Below, piece after piece: positions 1 through 6,161 of a DNA stretch of 11,916 nucleotides (positions within the stretch are counted from its first letter, which is position 1; each line of letters opens with the position of its first letter). The stretch lies in contig JAASTB010000037.1 of NCBI GenBank assembly GCA_021767625.1, positions 1 to 11,916 on the forward strand, in the 5' to 3' direction. The stretch is from Wenzhouxiangella sp. Its GTDB lineage: Bacteria > Pseudomonadota > Gammaproteobacteria > Xanthomonadales > Wenzhouxiangellaceae. The position numbers and the translations under genes are program-made. The notes under the pieces were generated by a model that saw only the letters and a program-made list of their open reading frames with translations, did not search any database and was not told where the DNA came from.

Positions 1-1
1 G

Positions 2-40
2 CTCGAGCGCCTGGATGACCTGGATTCATCGGCCACCTGA
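2..40 (+). CDS. C-terminal end of an upstream gene (partial)
   Basis: From position 2 the frame reads LERLDDLDSSAT followed by a TGA stop at 38-40. Composition and GC-rich third positions match the coding sequence around it, and the acidic amphipathic stretch looks like an ordinary protein tail. Only twelve residues are visible, so neither family nor function can be named. The next gene on this strand begins 68 bases later with its own ribosome binding site. The call is weak because such a short open frame could also be chance. Confidence 0.4.
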   Translation, partial: LERLDDLDSSAT

Positions 41-108
41 CGCTGTGAAGCGCCCGGTTCCCTGTGCAACTACACTCCCGAGGTAGCCGATCCAGCGGAG
101 ACACCCCA

Positions 109-363
109 ATGGCCAAGCTCAAGCTCGACCTCCACGACATCTACAACCGAGGCACGGCCATCGACCGCGAGCTCGAGCGCGTGATCTTTGAAGCGGTGGA
201 CAAGAAGATCAAGGAGATCGAGATCATCCCGGGCCGCGGCTCGGGGCAGCTCAAGAAGCGGGTTCTCAAGTTCCTGGAGCGCCCGGACATCAAGCAGCTC
301 TACCATCGCGTGGACAAGGACTCGAAGAACCCGGGCCGGCTGTTCGTTTACTTCAAGTTCTGA
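109..363 (+). CDS. Small stand-alone Smr-domain protein
   Basis: This 84-residue protein is essentially one Smr (small MutS-related) domain. The signature LDLHD lies at residues 6-10 (LDLHG in most members). The second signature is the glycine-rich loop GRGSGQL at 42-48, followed by a basic helix (KKRVLKFL). Smr domains bind nucleic acid and several are endonucleases: MutS2 acts on DNA, and E. coli SmrB cuts mRNA at collided ribosomes. Here there is no MutS2 ATPase and no N-terminal extension, so the substrate cannot be told. The start is the ATG at 109, with GGAG at 97-100 eight bases upstream. A GTG at 64 opens the same frame, but it would add a low-complexity stretch and lacks a good ribosome binding site. 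The gene converges with the RIO kinase gene, 48 bases apart. Confidence 0.88.
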   Translation: MAKLKLDLHDIYNRGTAIDRELERVIFEAVDKKIKEIEIIPGRGSGQLKKRVLKFLERPDIKQLYHRVDKDSKNPGRLFVYFKF

Positions 364-411
364 TGGCACCCGGTCCCGCCCGGGCGATTAACCGGCCCGT
401 GGCCGAGCGCC

Positions 412-1272
412 CTAGGGCTCGTCGGCCTCGTCCTCGCGCAGGCGTTCCTGGCGCTCGAGCTCTTCTTCCCGCGCGGCGTCGATGATGCCCATCAGGTGGT
501 CCAGGTTGATGTCCTGGTGCTGGGGTTCGTAGCGGCCGGTGAGCTGGCTGTCGGCTTGTAGCCGGCCACCGGCGTAGAGCGCCCACATTTCCTTGCCGTA
601 GTCGGTGTCGTGCAGGTCGGGTGCAAAGCGGCCGAAGTGGCGGCGCAGGCGGTCGACGTCGCGAACCAGCAGCATGGCCGCCGAGTTGTTGGCCGCGGCG
701 TTGACGGCCTGGGGCAGGTCGATGACGACCGGGCCGCGCGAGTCCACGAGGATGTTGAATTCCGACAGGTCGCCGTGGATCAGGCCGGCGGTGAGCATGC
801 GCACGACCTCGCCGATCAGGTGGTCGTGATAGCGCCTGGCGGTTTCGGCGTCGAGCTCGACGTTGTCCAGGCGCGGGGCGACGCGCCCTTCCGAATCGGT
901 GATCAGTTCCATCAGCAGCACGCCGTCGACGAAACCCATGGGCTGCGGCACGCGCACGCCGGCGGCCGACAAGGTGTAGAGCGCATCGACCTCGGCGCTG
1001 ACCCACAGCTTCTCCTGCTCTTTCTGGCCGTAGCGGGTGCGGTGCGACATCGCCCGGGCGCGGCGGCTGTTGCGCACCTTGCGTCCTTCCTGGTACATCA
1101 CGTCCTGCTTGAAGCTGCGGTGGCGCGCTTCCTTGAAGACCTTGGCGCAGCGCTGCTCCTCGCCGCATTGCACGACGAAAACGTCGGCTTCCTTGCCGCT
1201 TTTGAGTTCGAACAGGACTTCGTCGATCAGGCCGTCTTCGACCAGCGAGCGCAGCCGCGGGGGCGTTTTCAT
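412..1272 (-). CDS. RIO1-family atypical serine protein kinase/ATPase
   Basis: This 286-residue protein carries the RIO fold. The flexible nucleotide loop is SGKEADVF (25-32), the ATP lysine is K44 in CAKVF, and the helix-C glutamate is probably E94. The catalytic loop is HGDLSEFN (166-173, with D168 and N173) and the metal-binding motif is IDLPQ (184-188, D185), where eukaryotic RIO1 has IDFPQ. As is typical of RIO proteins, the APE segment and substrate-binding lobe of ordinary kinases are missing. In archaea and eukaryotes RIO1 is an ATPase/kinase of small-subunit maturation; the role of bacterial members is poorly known. The C-terminus after about residue 264 is a charged helix. The start ATG has no purine-rich ribosome binding site, only CCTCCC before it. 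A TAGAAT -10-like hexamer about 35 bases upstream would leave a short leader. All catalytic residues are present, so activity is expected. Confidence 0.9.
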   Translation of the reverse strand: MKTPPRLRSLVEDGLIDEVLFELKSGKEADVFVVQCGEEQRCAKVFKEARHRSFKQDVMYQEGRKVRNSRRARAMSHRTRYGQKEQEKLWVSAEVDALYTLSAAGVRVPQPMGFVDGVLLMELITDSEGRVAPRLDNVELDAETARRYHDHLIGEVVRMLTAGLIHGDLSEFNILVDSRGPVVIDLPQAVNAAANNSAAMLLVRDVDRLRRHFGRFAPDLHDTDYGKEMWALYAGGRLQADSQLTGRYEPQHQDINLDHLMGIIDAAREEELERQERLREDEADEP

Positions 1273-1305
1273 GGGAGGACCGGGGCGAGGGAACGAGTGC
1301 GCGGC

Positions 1306-1311
1306 ATTCTA
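1306..1311 (-). promoter_or_regulatory. Possible -10 element of the RIO kinase gene
   Basis: On the minus strand this reads TAGAAT, one change from TATAAT, in an otherwise very GC-rich 102-base gap. Transcription starting about seven bases downstream would give a leader of about 27 bases. No convincing -35 hexamer lies 16-18 bases upstream. The gene could instead be read through from the DUF4442 gene, which has the same orientation. Confidence 0.3.
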
Positions 1312-1374
1312 ACCCGCCCGGCCGGGCTTTCCTTTCCGGTCGCCTGACGGGGAGAAAGCGGGGCGCGACCTTGT

Positions 1375-1860
1375 TCAGGTCCTGGGCGGCTTCTCCGAGA
1401 CGTAGAGCATGATGGTGCCCTGCACCACCACGGTGCCGTCGGCGCGATAGGCGGTGACCTTGACGGGCAGATCGCCGGGCTGCCAGTCCTCGGGATTCGT
1501 CTCGGCGGTGACGCGGATGTCGGAATCGGCCTTGGCGGTGTAGTCGACCTGCATGCCGCGCGGGATCCAGCGCAGGTGTTTCGGGATGGTGGCTTCGGCC
1601 AGGCCGCCCATGGCCATTTCCAGGGCATTGCAGATGGCGATGACGTGGACGGTGCCGATGTGGTTCTCCACCTTGCGGCGTTTATTGAACTGCACTTCGC
1701 AGAAGTTGGGGCGCAGTTCGGTTACGCGCGGGCCGATGGTGGCGAAGTACGGCGCCTTGCGGGCGAACATCTTCGAGAACAGCGCCTGCCCGAACGGCCA
1801 GCGTGTGACGCGCTCGTAGAGATCGATCAGGTAGTTGGAATTGCTCTTGGACGGGGACAT
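1375..1860 (-). CDS. DUF4442 hot-dog-fold protein (possible acyl-CoA thioesterase)
   Basis: The 161-residue protein matches the DUF4442 branch of the hot-dog superfamily in length and pattern. An N-terminal helix (about 10-35) is followed by VTELRPNFCEVQF, the segment ENHIGTVHVIAICNALEMAMGG (split here at residues 65-86), and later strands such as MQVDYTAKADSDIRV and VVVQGTIMLYV. The NH-G-T-H pattern (N66, H67, G69, H72) sits at the start of the central hot-dog helix, where related thioesterases (PaaI, YiiD types) bind the acyl-CoA thioester. Thioester hydrolysis is therefore plausible, but the substrate is unknown. The start is well set: AGGAAG lies just before the ATG at 1860. It is divergent from the MBL hydrolase gene across 113 bases. 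There is no signal peptide or membrane segment, so it is cytoplasmic. Confidence 0.85.
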   Translation of the reverse strand: MSPSKSNSNYLIDLYERVTRWPFGQALFSKMFARKAPYFATIGPRVTELRPNFCEVQFNKRRKVENHIGTVHVIAICNALEMAMGGLAEATIPKHLRWIPRGMQVDYTAKADSDIRVTAETNPEDWQPGDLPVKVTAYRADGTVVVQGTIMLYVSEKPPRT

Positions 1861-1891
1861 GGCTTCCTGCCCTGGTAGCCGCTGGACTCTT

Positions 1892-1909
1892 CCATACGCT
1901 ACAGTATGG
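1892..1909. promoter_or_regulatory. Inverted repeat between two divergent genes, operator-like
   Basis: CCATAC and GTATGG form a perfect 6-bp inverted repeat around the 6-base centre GCTACA. It is the least GC-rich spot of the 113-base gap between the DUF4442 gene (start 1860) and the MBL hydrolase gene (start 1974). It lies 32 bases upstream of the first start and 65 bases upstream of the second. Each arm contributes TA-containing hexamers resembling weak -10 elements (TACAGT on plus, TACTGT on minus). A dimeric regulator or overlapping divergent promoters would fit. No regulator gene is nearby. Confidence 0.35.
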
Positions 1910-1973
1910 CGCCGGCCCGCACAAGCGCCCCGGCCCGCCGGTGATAGGCTGGGCGCCTGACCGAGGAGACTCC

Positions 1974-2930
1974 ATGACCGGCATCCACACCATCGACACG
2001 CATTACCTCGACCGCGCCGAGATCGCGGCGGCCTACCTGATCGTCGAAGGCGATCGCGCGGCCTTCGTCGACAACAACACCAATGCGGCCGTGCCGCGGC
2101 TGTTGGCCGCGCTCGAGGAACAGGGGCTTTCGCCCGATCAGGTCGAGTACCTGATCATCACGCACGTGCATCTCGACCACGCCGGCGGCACCTCGAAGCT
2201 GGCCAAGGCCTGCCCGAACGCGACCGTGTTGGCGCATCCGCGTGCCGCGCCGCACGTGATCGACCCGTCCAAGCTGGTGGCCAGCGCCTCGGCGGTGTAC
2301 GGGGAAGAGAACTTCAAAAAGCTCTACGGAACGATCGAGCCGGTTGCCGAAGAGCGGGTGCGCGTGATGGACGACGAGGAGACCCTGGCATTCGGTCGCC
2401 GTGAGTTGCGTTTCCTGCACACCCGCGGCCACGCCAACCATCATTTCTGTATTGCCGACAGCGCCTCGGGCGCGATCTTTGCCGGCGATGCTTTCGGCCT
2501 GGCCTATCCCATGCTGCAGGGCGAGGGGACCTTCGCCTTTCCCTCGACCAGTCCGACCGACTTCGAGCCCGAACTCGCGCGCGAGTCGATTCGCCGACTC
2601 GTAGACGAGAACCCAAGCCGCATCTACGTGACGCACTTCGGGGCCGTAACCGACATCGAAACGGCGGCCGAGCAGCTCATTCGCCACCTGGACTTCGCCC
2701 AGCGCCTGCGCGACGACGCCGAAGCCAGCGACCTGCCCGACGAGGAACTGGAAGCCTACTGCCGCCCCCGTCTCTACGACTACGTCGCCGGCCTGCTCGA
2801 CGGCCACGGCAACCTCGGCCGCAACGAGCACGTGTGGTCGCACCTGAAGCTCGACCTCGACATCAACGCCCAGGGCATCGCCTTCGCCGCCAACAAGCGC
2901 CGACGCAAGGCGCGGGCGGCCGAAGCCTGA
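1974..2930 (+). CDS. MBL-fold metallo-hydrolase
   Basis: This 318-residue enzyme has the metallo-beta-lactamase fold with a full set of zinc ligands. HVHLDH at 64-69 gives H64, H66, D68 and H69. H153 lies in HTRGHANHH, the bridging aspartate D172 in FAGDAFG, and H221 in VTHFG. It has no signal peptide. A helical C-terminal part (about 225-318) ends in a lysine/arginine-rich tail and is longer than in glyoxalase II. Members of this group hydrolyse thioesters, lactones, phosphoesters or sulfur compounds, and nothing here decides which. The start at 1974 is preceded by GAGGAG at 1963-1968, five bases away; the frame opens at 1941 but with no ribosome binding site. The divergent neighbour may also act on thioesters, a weak hint of related substrates. 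Confidence 0.9.
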   Translation: MTGIHTIDTHYLDRAEIAAAYLIVEGDRAAFVDNNTNAAVPRLLAALEEQGLSPDQVEYLIITHVHLDHAGGTSKLAKACPNATVLAHPRAAPHVIDPSKLVASASAVYGEENFKKLYGTIEPVAEERVRVMDDEETLAFGRRELRFLHTRGHANHHFCIADSASGAIFAGDAFGLAYPMLQGEGTFAFPSTSPTDFEPELARESIRRLVDENPSRIYVTHFGAVTDIETAAEQLIRHLDFAQRLRDDAEASDLPDEELEAYCRPRLYDYVAGLLDGHGNLGRNEHVWSHLKLDLDINAQGIAFAANKRRRKARAAEA

Positions 2931-2964
2931 TTTACCCGCGCCAGGCGCTTTGGAGCTCGGGCGT

Positions 2965-5169
2965 CTAGGCTGCGCCGCCGGAGCGTGACTGCACCGGGGA
3001 GTGCGCTGCCCGGCGGGCGGTGTCGCAGCGGTTGGCCTGGTGGGCCTGGTTGAGGCGGTGGACGAAGGTGTTGGCGTCCTTGTCTTCGTCGGTGTCGAAG
3101 CCGACGGCGGTGACGGTGCAGGTGAGCGTGTACTCGCCGCTGTCGAGGCGGAAGGGAAACTCGGCCAGTACGTCGAGCAGGCGCTGGCGGAAGATCTTCG
3201 CGCCCTCTTCCTCGGTCATGGGCAGGATGATGAAGGGTACGGCGCGCTGGGATTTTTCCAGCGAGCCAACCAGGTCGAGGTCGCGGGCCAGGCGCACGAT
3301 CCGGAAGTAGAGTTCGGGCAGCAGCTCGCCGATGTCGCTCTTGCGCGGACGCCGGGGCGGGCTGCCGTCGTTGGGCACCAGCCATTCGATCAGCACCTTG
3401 ATGACCGAAAACGGGTTGCCGTAGCGCTGCGCCGCCTTGACCTGGTGCTTGAGGAACAGCGCGGTGTTGTTGACGCTGAGCACCGTCGGCGGCAGCTGCG
3501 GTGGTTCGCCCTCGCCGTCGAGCCGCTCGACGAGTTCGTCGATCAGCCGGGCGGCCTGCTGCGGAGAGTAGCCGTGGCGCTTGAGCCGCTCGGTGATCGC
3601 CTCGCTGAGTTCGTCGAGTTCGCCGCGGCTTTCGACCTGCTTTTCGAGCCAGTCGAGCACCAGGGTGTCGGTGAGCTGCTCGCTGCCGCCGAGCATGCGC
3701 TCGAACAGTTCCATCTTGCTCGATTCGCGCAGCTGCGGCATGCGCTGTTCCAGCTCCTGCTCGAGCCGGCGCGAGGCTTCCGGCGACATGCCGCCTTCGC
3801 CCATGCGCTCGATCAGTTCCTTCTGCACGCGCGTGATCTGGTCGCCCAGTGTGCCCGGGTCGAGCGGCTCGCCGTGCGAGAAGCGGCTGAGCGCGAGCTT
3901 CTGGCTGACGCGCTCGATGTAGTCGGTGAATGCCGCGGAAAGCTGGTTCTGGTCGCTGACCCCGCCCTGGCGCAATTCACCGGCCAGCACCACCAGGCGC
4001 GCGGCCTCGGTGGGGTCGTCCTGGATCTTCTGGACGATCTCCTCGACGTCCATGCCGACGTTTTCGGCGCCGGCCTCCAGCGCGCTGACCAGGTGCTCGC
4101 CGCGCAGTTCGTTGGACAGTTCGTGGACCAGCTGGGTGTACTTGTCGAGCGGCATGCCTTCTTCGATCAGCCCCTTGCGGAGCCGAGGTAGCAGGCGCTT
4201 GAGATCGCCGGCGTCGGGCAGCATGCGATTGATGATCTGGGCCATGCGCTTGACCGAGAAATTGCCGCCGCGGTATTCCTCGCGCACCAGGTTGACCAGG
4301 GTCGAATAGGTCAGTTCGTCGACCTCGCTGACCACGCCGCCGCCGTCGGCCATGATGCGGTCGACGTCCTCGTGGGCCGATACCGACTTGTGCAGGCGTT
4401 GGCGCAGCGTGCTCATGGCGGTGAACAGCTCTTCCGGCGACAGGCCCTCGACATCGCCGCCGCCCATCTCGACTTCGCGAACCAGTCGCTTGAGATGCTC
4501 GACCAGTTTGGCGCGATTGCCGTTATCGCCGCCGCTCGAATCGCTCAGTTGGCGTGCGGCCGCCTCGGGGTCGCCGGCGAGCTGGCCGAGCGAGAAATAG
4601 GATTCGAGCTGGCCGAGCACGCGCTCGCTCGCCGCCGAGACCTGTTCCTTCGGTTTCTTGCGCTTGACCGACTCGCCGCGGTCGACGCCGGAATCCTCGC
4701 TGCTGACCACTTTCTGGTCGGAGGTGACCTTGCGGTAGACGATGTAGTTGAACTGGATGGCGCCGGACTGCCGCGGCCGCAGTTCCGCCTCGGCGGCGTC
4801 GAGCGAGGGATATTCGAGCAGCTTGGCCAGCACGGTGACCAGCGCCTTGGCGTCGGATTCGCTGAACCCCTTGCTGAAGGTGATCGACTCCAGGCCCATC
4901 TCGTTGAAGGAGTCGACCATGCGCTTGGGGTTGAAGCGCGCGCCGACGGGGTGTTTTTCGACGAACAGGGTGCCGCGGTCGAGGATGAGCGACAGCGAGG
5001 GGTCCTTGTTCAGCGCGGCCCCGAGCGTGCCGTGAAAGGTCTCCAGCGCGCGTGCGGTCGTCGGGTGGTCCATGCCGAAGCCGCAGGCGTTCATGTAGGC
5101 GGAGTTGAGCTGGCGGGCGATCAGCTCGGCCGTGCGCGCGTCCAGGTTGTGGGCGCTGGGCTGGTTCAT
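2965..5169 (-). CDS. Kinase-linked protein with a degenerate GGDEF-like C-terminal domain
   Basis: The 734-residue protein has three parts. Residues 10-150 form a domain (MDHPTTARALETF, later LILDRGTLFVEKHPV and LESITFSKGFSE) resembling N-terminal modules seen in some HEAT-repeat and signalling proteins; I cannot name a family. Residues 180-555 are long, charged, almost wholly helical segments. Residues 568-710 follow the order of a GGDEF domain: LKHQVKAAQRYGNPFSVIKV at the start, ARDLDLVGSL before the active site, VPFIILPMT after it, and the final TCTVTAVGF strand. However, the signature is replaced by QRAVP (641-645), so diguanylate cyclase activity is not expected. Its ATG overlaps the kinase stop codon as ATGA and has no strong ribosome binding site, which suggests translational coupling. 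The frame extends 47 codons upstream, but only inside the kinase gene. It has no membrane segment. It is likely an effector or scaffold for the kinase, by inference. Confidence 0.8.
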   Translation of the reverse strand: MNQPSAHNLDARTAELIARQLNSAYMNACGFGMDHPTTARALETFHGTLGAALNKDPSLSLILDRGTLFVEKHPVGARFNPKRMVDSFNEMGLESITFSKGFSESDAKALVTVLAKLLEYPSLDAAEAELRPRQSGAIQFNYIVYRKVTSDQKVVSSEDSGVDRGESVKRKKPKEQVSAASERVLGQLESYFSLGQLAGDPEAAARQLSDSSGGDNGNRAKLVEHLKRLVREVEMGGGDVEGLSPEELFTAMSTLRQRLHKSVSAHEDVDRIMADGGGVVSEVDELTYSTLVNLVREEYRGGNFSVKRMAQIINRMLPDAGDLKRLLPRLRKGLIEEGMPLDKYTQLVHELSNELRGEHLVSALEAGAENVGMDVEEIVQKIQDDPTEAARLVVLAGELRQGGVSDQNQLSAAFTDYIERVSQKLALSRFSHGEPLDPGTLGDQITRVQKELIERMGEGGMSPEASRRLEQELEQRMPQLRESSKMELFERMLGGSEQLTDTLVLDWLEKQVESRGELDELSEAITERLKRHGYSPQQAARLIDELVERLDGEGEPPQLPPTVLSVNNTALFLKHQVKAAQRYGNPFSVIKVLIEWLVPNDGSPPRRPRKSDIGELLPELYFRIVRLARDLDLVGSLEKSQRAVPFIILPMTEEEGAKIFRQRLLDVLAEFPFRLDSGEYTLTCTVTAVGFDTDEDKDANTFVHRLNQAHQANRCDTARRAAHSPVQSRSGGAA

Positions 5170-6077
5170 GGCGCGGCCCGGTCGCGCTGCAGGTTGGCAT
5201 CCGCCCAGCGCCGGAGCGCCTGGCCGAAGGCACGCGCACTCACATAGCGCTTGCTGCGCTCGCTGGCGGTAGCCTTGAGGATGATGCCCTCCATGACCGG
5301 GTCGATCCACGGTGAGCAGGCCGCCGGCGGCTGCGTGAAGAAGCTGTCGGGCTGCTTGATCTTGCGTACCACGGTCTGCTTGCCCGATTCGTCGCGGATG
5401 GGCAGCCGGCCGGCCAGCAACTCGAACAGGATCACGCCCATCGAGTAGATGTCGGTGCGCCGGTCGGTGTCCTCGGCCGCGGCCTGCTCGGGCGAGAGGT
5501 ACTGCGGCGTGCCCACGACCAGGCCGCGGGCGTAGAACTCGATCTGGCGGGTCTTGGCGATGCCGAAGTCGGCAATCAGGGCGCGCCCGGTGCGGTTGTC
5601 GACCAGGATGTTGGCGGGCTTGAGGTCCTGGTGGATCACGCCTTCCTCGTGGGCGAACTCCAGGCCGTCGAGCACCTCCCCGACCAGGCGGATGGTGTGG
5701 TGCAGCGGCAGGATGCGGCGCGTGGGCACGGGATGGCGGCGGAGCTTGGCCAGGATGCGGGCGAGGTCCTGGCCCTCGACCAGCTGCATCACCTGGTAGA
5801 AATAGTCGTCGTCCTCGCCGCTGTCGAAGATGGTGATGATGTGCGGATGGTTGAGCACCGCGATGGTCTCGGCCTCGTCGCGGAACTGCTGGCGCGCCGA
5901 CTCGCTGCGGGCCAGTGCCTTGGGCAGCAGCTTGATGGCCACCTGGCGCTTGAGCGTCTTCTGGTAGCCGATGAACACCGCGCCCATGGCGCCGCGGCCG
6001 AGTTCGCGCACGACGATGAAATTGCCGAAGGCGCGGCCGATGACGCTGGTGTAGTCGTGGGTGCTGATCTCGCCCAA
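5166..6077 (-). CDS. Soluble Hanks-type Ser/Thr protein kinase, non-RD type
   Basis: This is a 303-residue kinase that is almost only a catalytic domain. The glycine loop is GRGAMG (27-32), the ATP lysine K49 in VAIK, the helix-C glutamate E68, the catalytic loop HQDLKPAN (149-156, D151 and N156), DFG at 170-172, SPE at 195-197, and D209 in TDIYSMG. Every residue needed for phosphotransfer is there, but the HRD arginine is glutamine. Such non-RD kinases usually do not depend on activation-loop phosphorylation. Unlike PknB-type kinases it has no membrane helix and no sensor domain, so its input must come from a partner. No ATG exists before the glycine loop. The TTG at 6077 is preferred because AGGGGG lies five bases upstream. 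A TTG at 6098 would add seven residues. The gene overlaps the GGDEF-like gene and follows the AlgC-like gene after 84 bases. Confidence 0.93.
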   Translation of the reverse strand: MGEISTHDYTSVIGRAFGNFIVVRELGRGAMGAVFIGYQKTLKRQVAIKLLPKALARSESARQQFRDEAETIAVLNHPHIITIFDSGEDDDYFYQVMQLVEGQDLARILAKLRRHPVPTRRILPLHHTIRLVGEVLDGLEFAHEEGVIHQDLKPANILVDNRTGRALIADFGIAKTRQIEFYARGLVVGTPQYLSPEQAAAEDTDRRTDIYSMGVILFELLAGRLPIRDESGKQTVVRKIKQPDSFFTQPPAACSPWIDPVMEGIILKATASERSKRYVSARAFGQALRRWADANLQRDRAAP

Positions 6078-6082
6078 GAAGG

Positions 6083-6088
6083 CCCCCT
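6083..6088 (-). promoter_or_regulatory. Ribosome binding site choosing the kinase TTG start
   Basis: Reads AGGGGG on the minus strand, five bases before the TTG at 6077-6075. The alternative TTG at 6098 has only a weak TAATGGA upstream, and an ATG at 6103 is in another frame. The site lies within the codons that would follow the upstream TTG, so it is the main reason for choosing the shorter protein. Confidence 0.6.
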
Positions 6089-6110
6089 GAAAAGGCAATC
6101 CATTAGCGCA

Positions 6111-6139
6111 ATCTTAACCCAGCGATTTTGAGAAATAAA
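6111..6139 (-). promoter_or_regulatory. Possible promoter in front of the kinase gene
   Basis: On the minus strand a -10-like TAAGAT (6116-6111) lies 17 bases from a weak -35-like TTTATT (6139-6134), matching three of six consensus bases. The two hexamers sit in the most AT-rich stretch of this part of the window, just after the stop of the AlgC-like gene. Start of transcription near 6104 would leave a leader of about 27 bases. If real, the kinase and GGDEF-like genes can be expressed apart from the AlgC-like gene. Confidence 0.4.
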
Positions 6140-6161
6140 TCACACTTTTGGGGGTGCCGGT

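Noticed and set aside
368..404. Short GC-rich inverted repeats between the convergent Smr and RIO genes as a terminator
   Set aside because: Stems are only about five base pairs and no T-run follows on either strand.
1316..1327. Palindrome GCCCGGCCGGGC as a terminator or operator
   Set aside because: A 12-bp palindrome without spacer makes only a small hairpin, has no T-run in the direction of transcription, and such words are frequent in DNA of this composition.
2938..2950. GCGC-CAG-GCGC followed by TTT as terminator of the MBL gene
   Set aside because: A stem of four base pairs and three T residues is too weak to call.
3001..4191. Plus-strand open frame of 396 codons opposite the GGDEF-like gene
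   Set aside because: Low-complexity antisense product without motifs. The minus-strand frame is coupled to the kinase gene and has a recognisable fold pattern.
5170..5310. An extra 47 residues at the start of the GGDEF-like protein
   Set aside because: This stretch lies wholly inside the kinase gene in another frame, is Arg/Gly/Cys-rich, and the ATG at 5169 in an ATGA overlap is a far better start.
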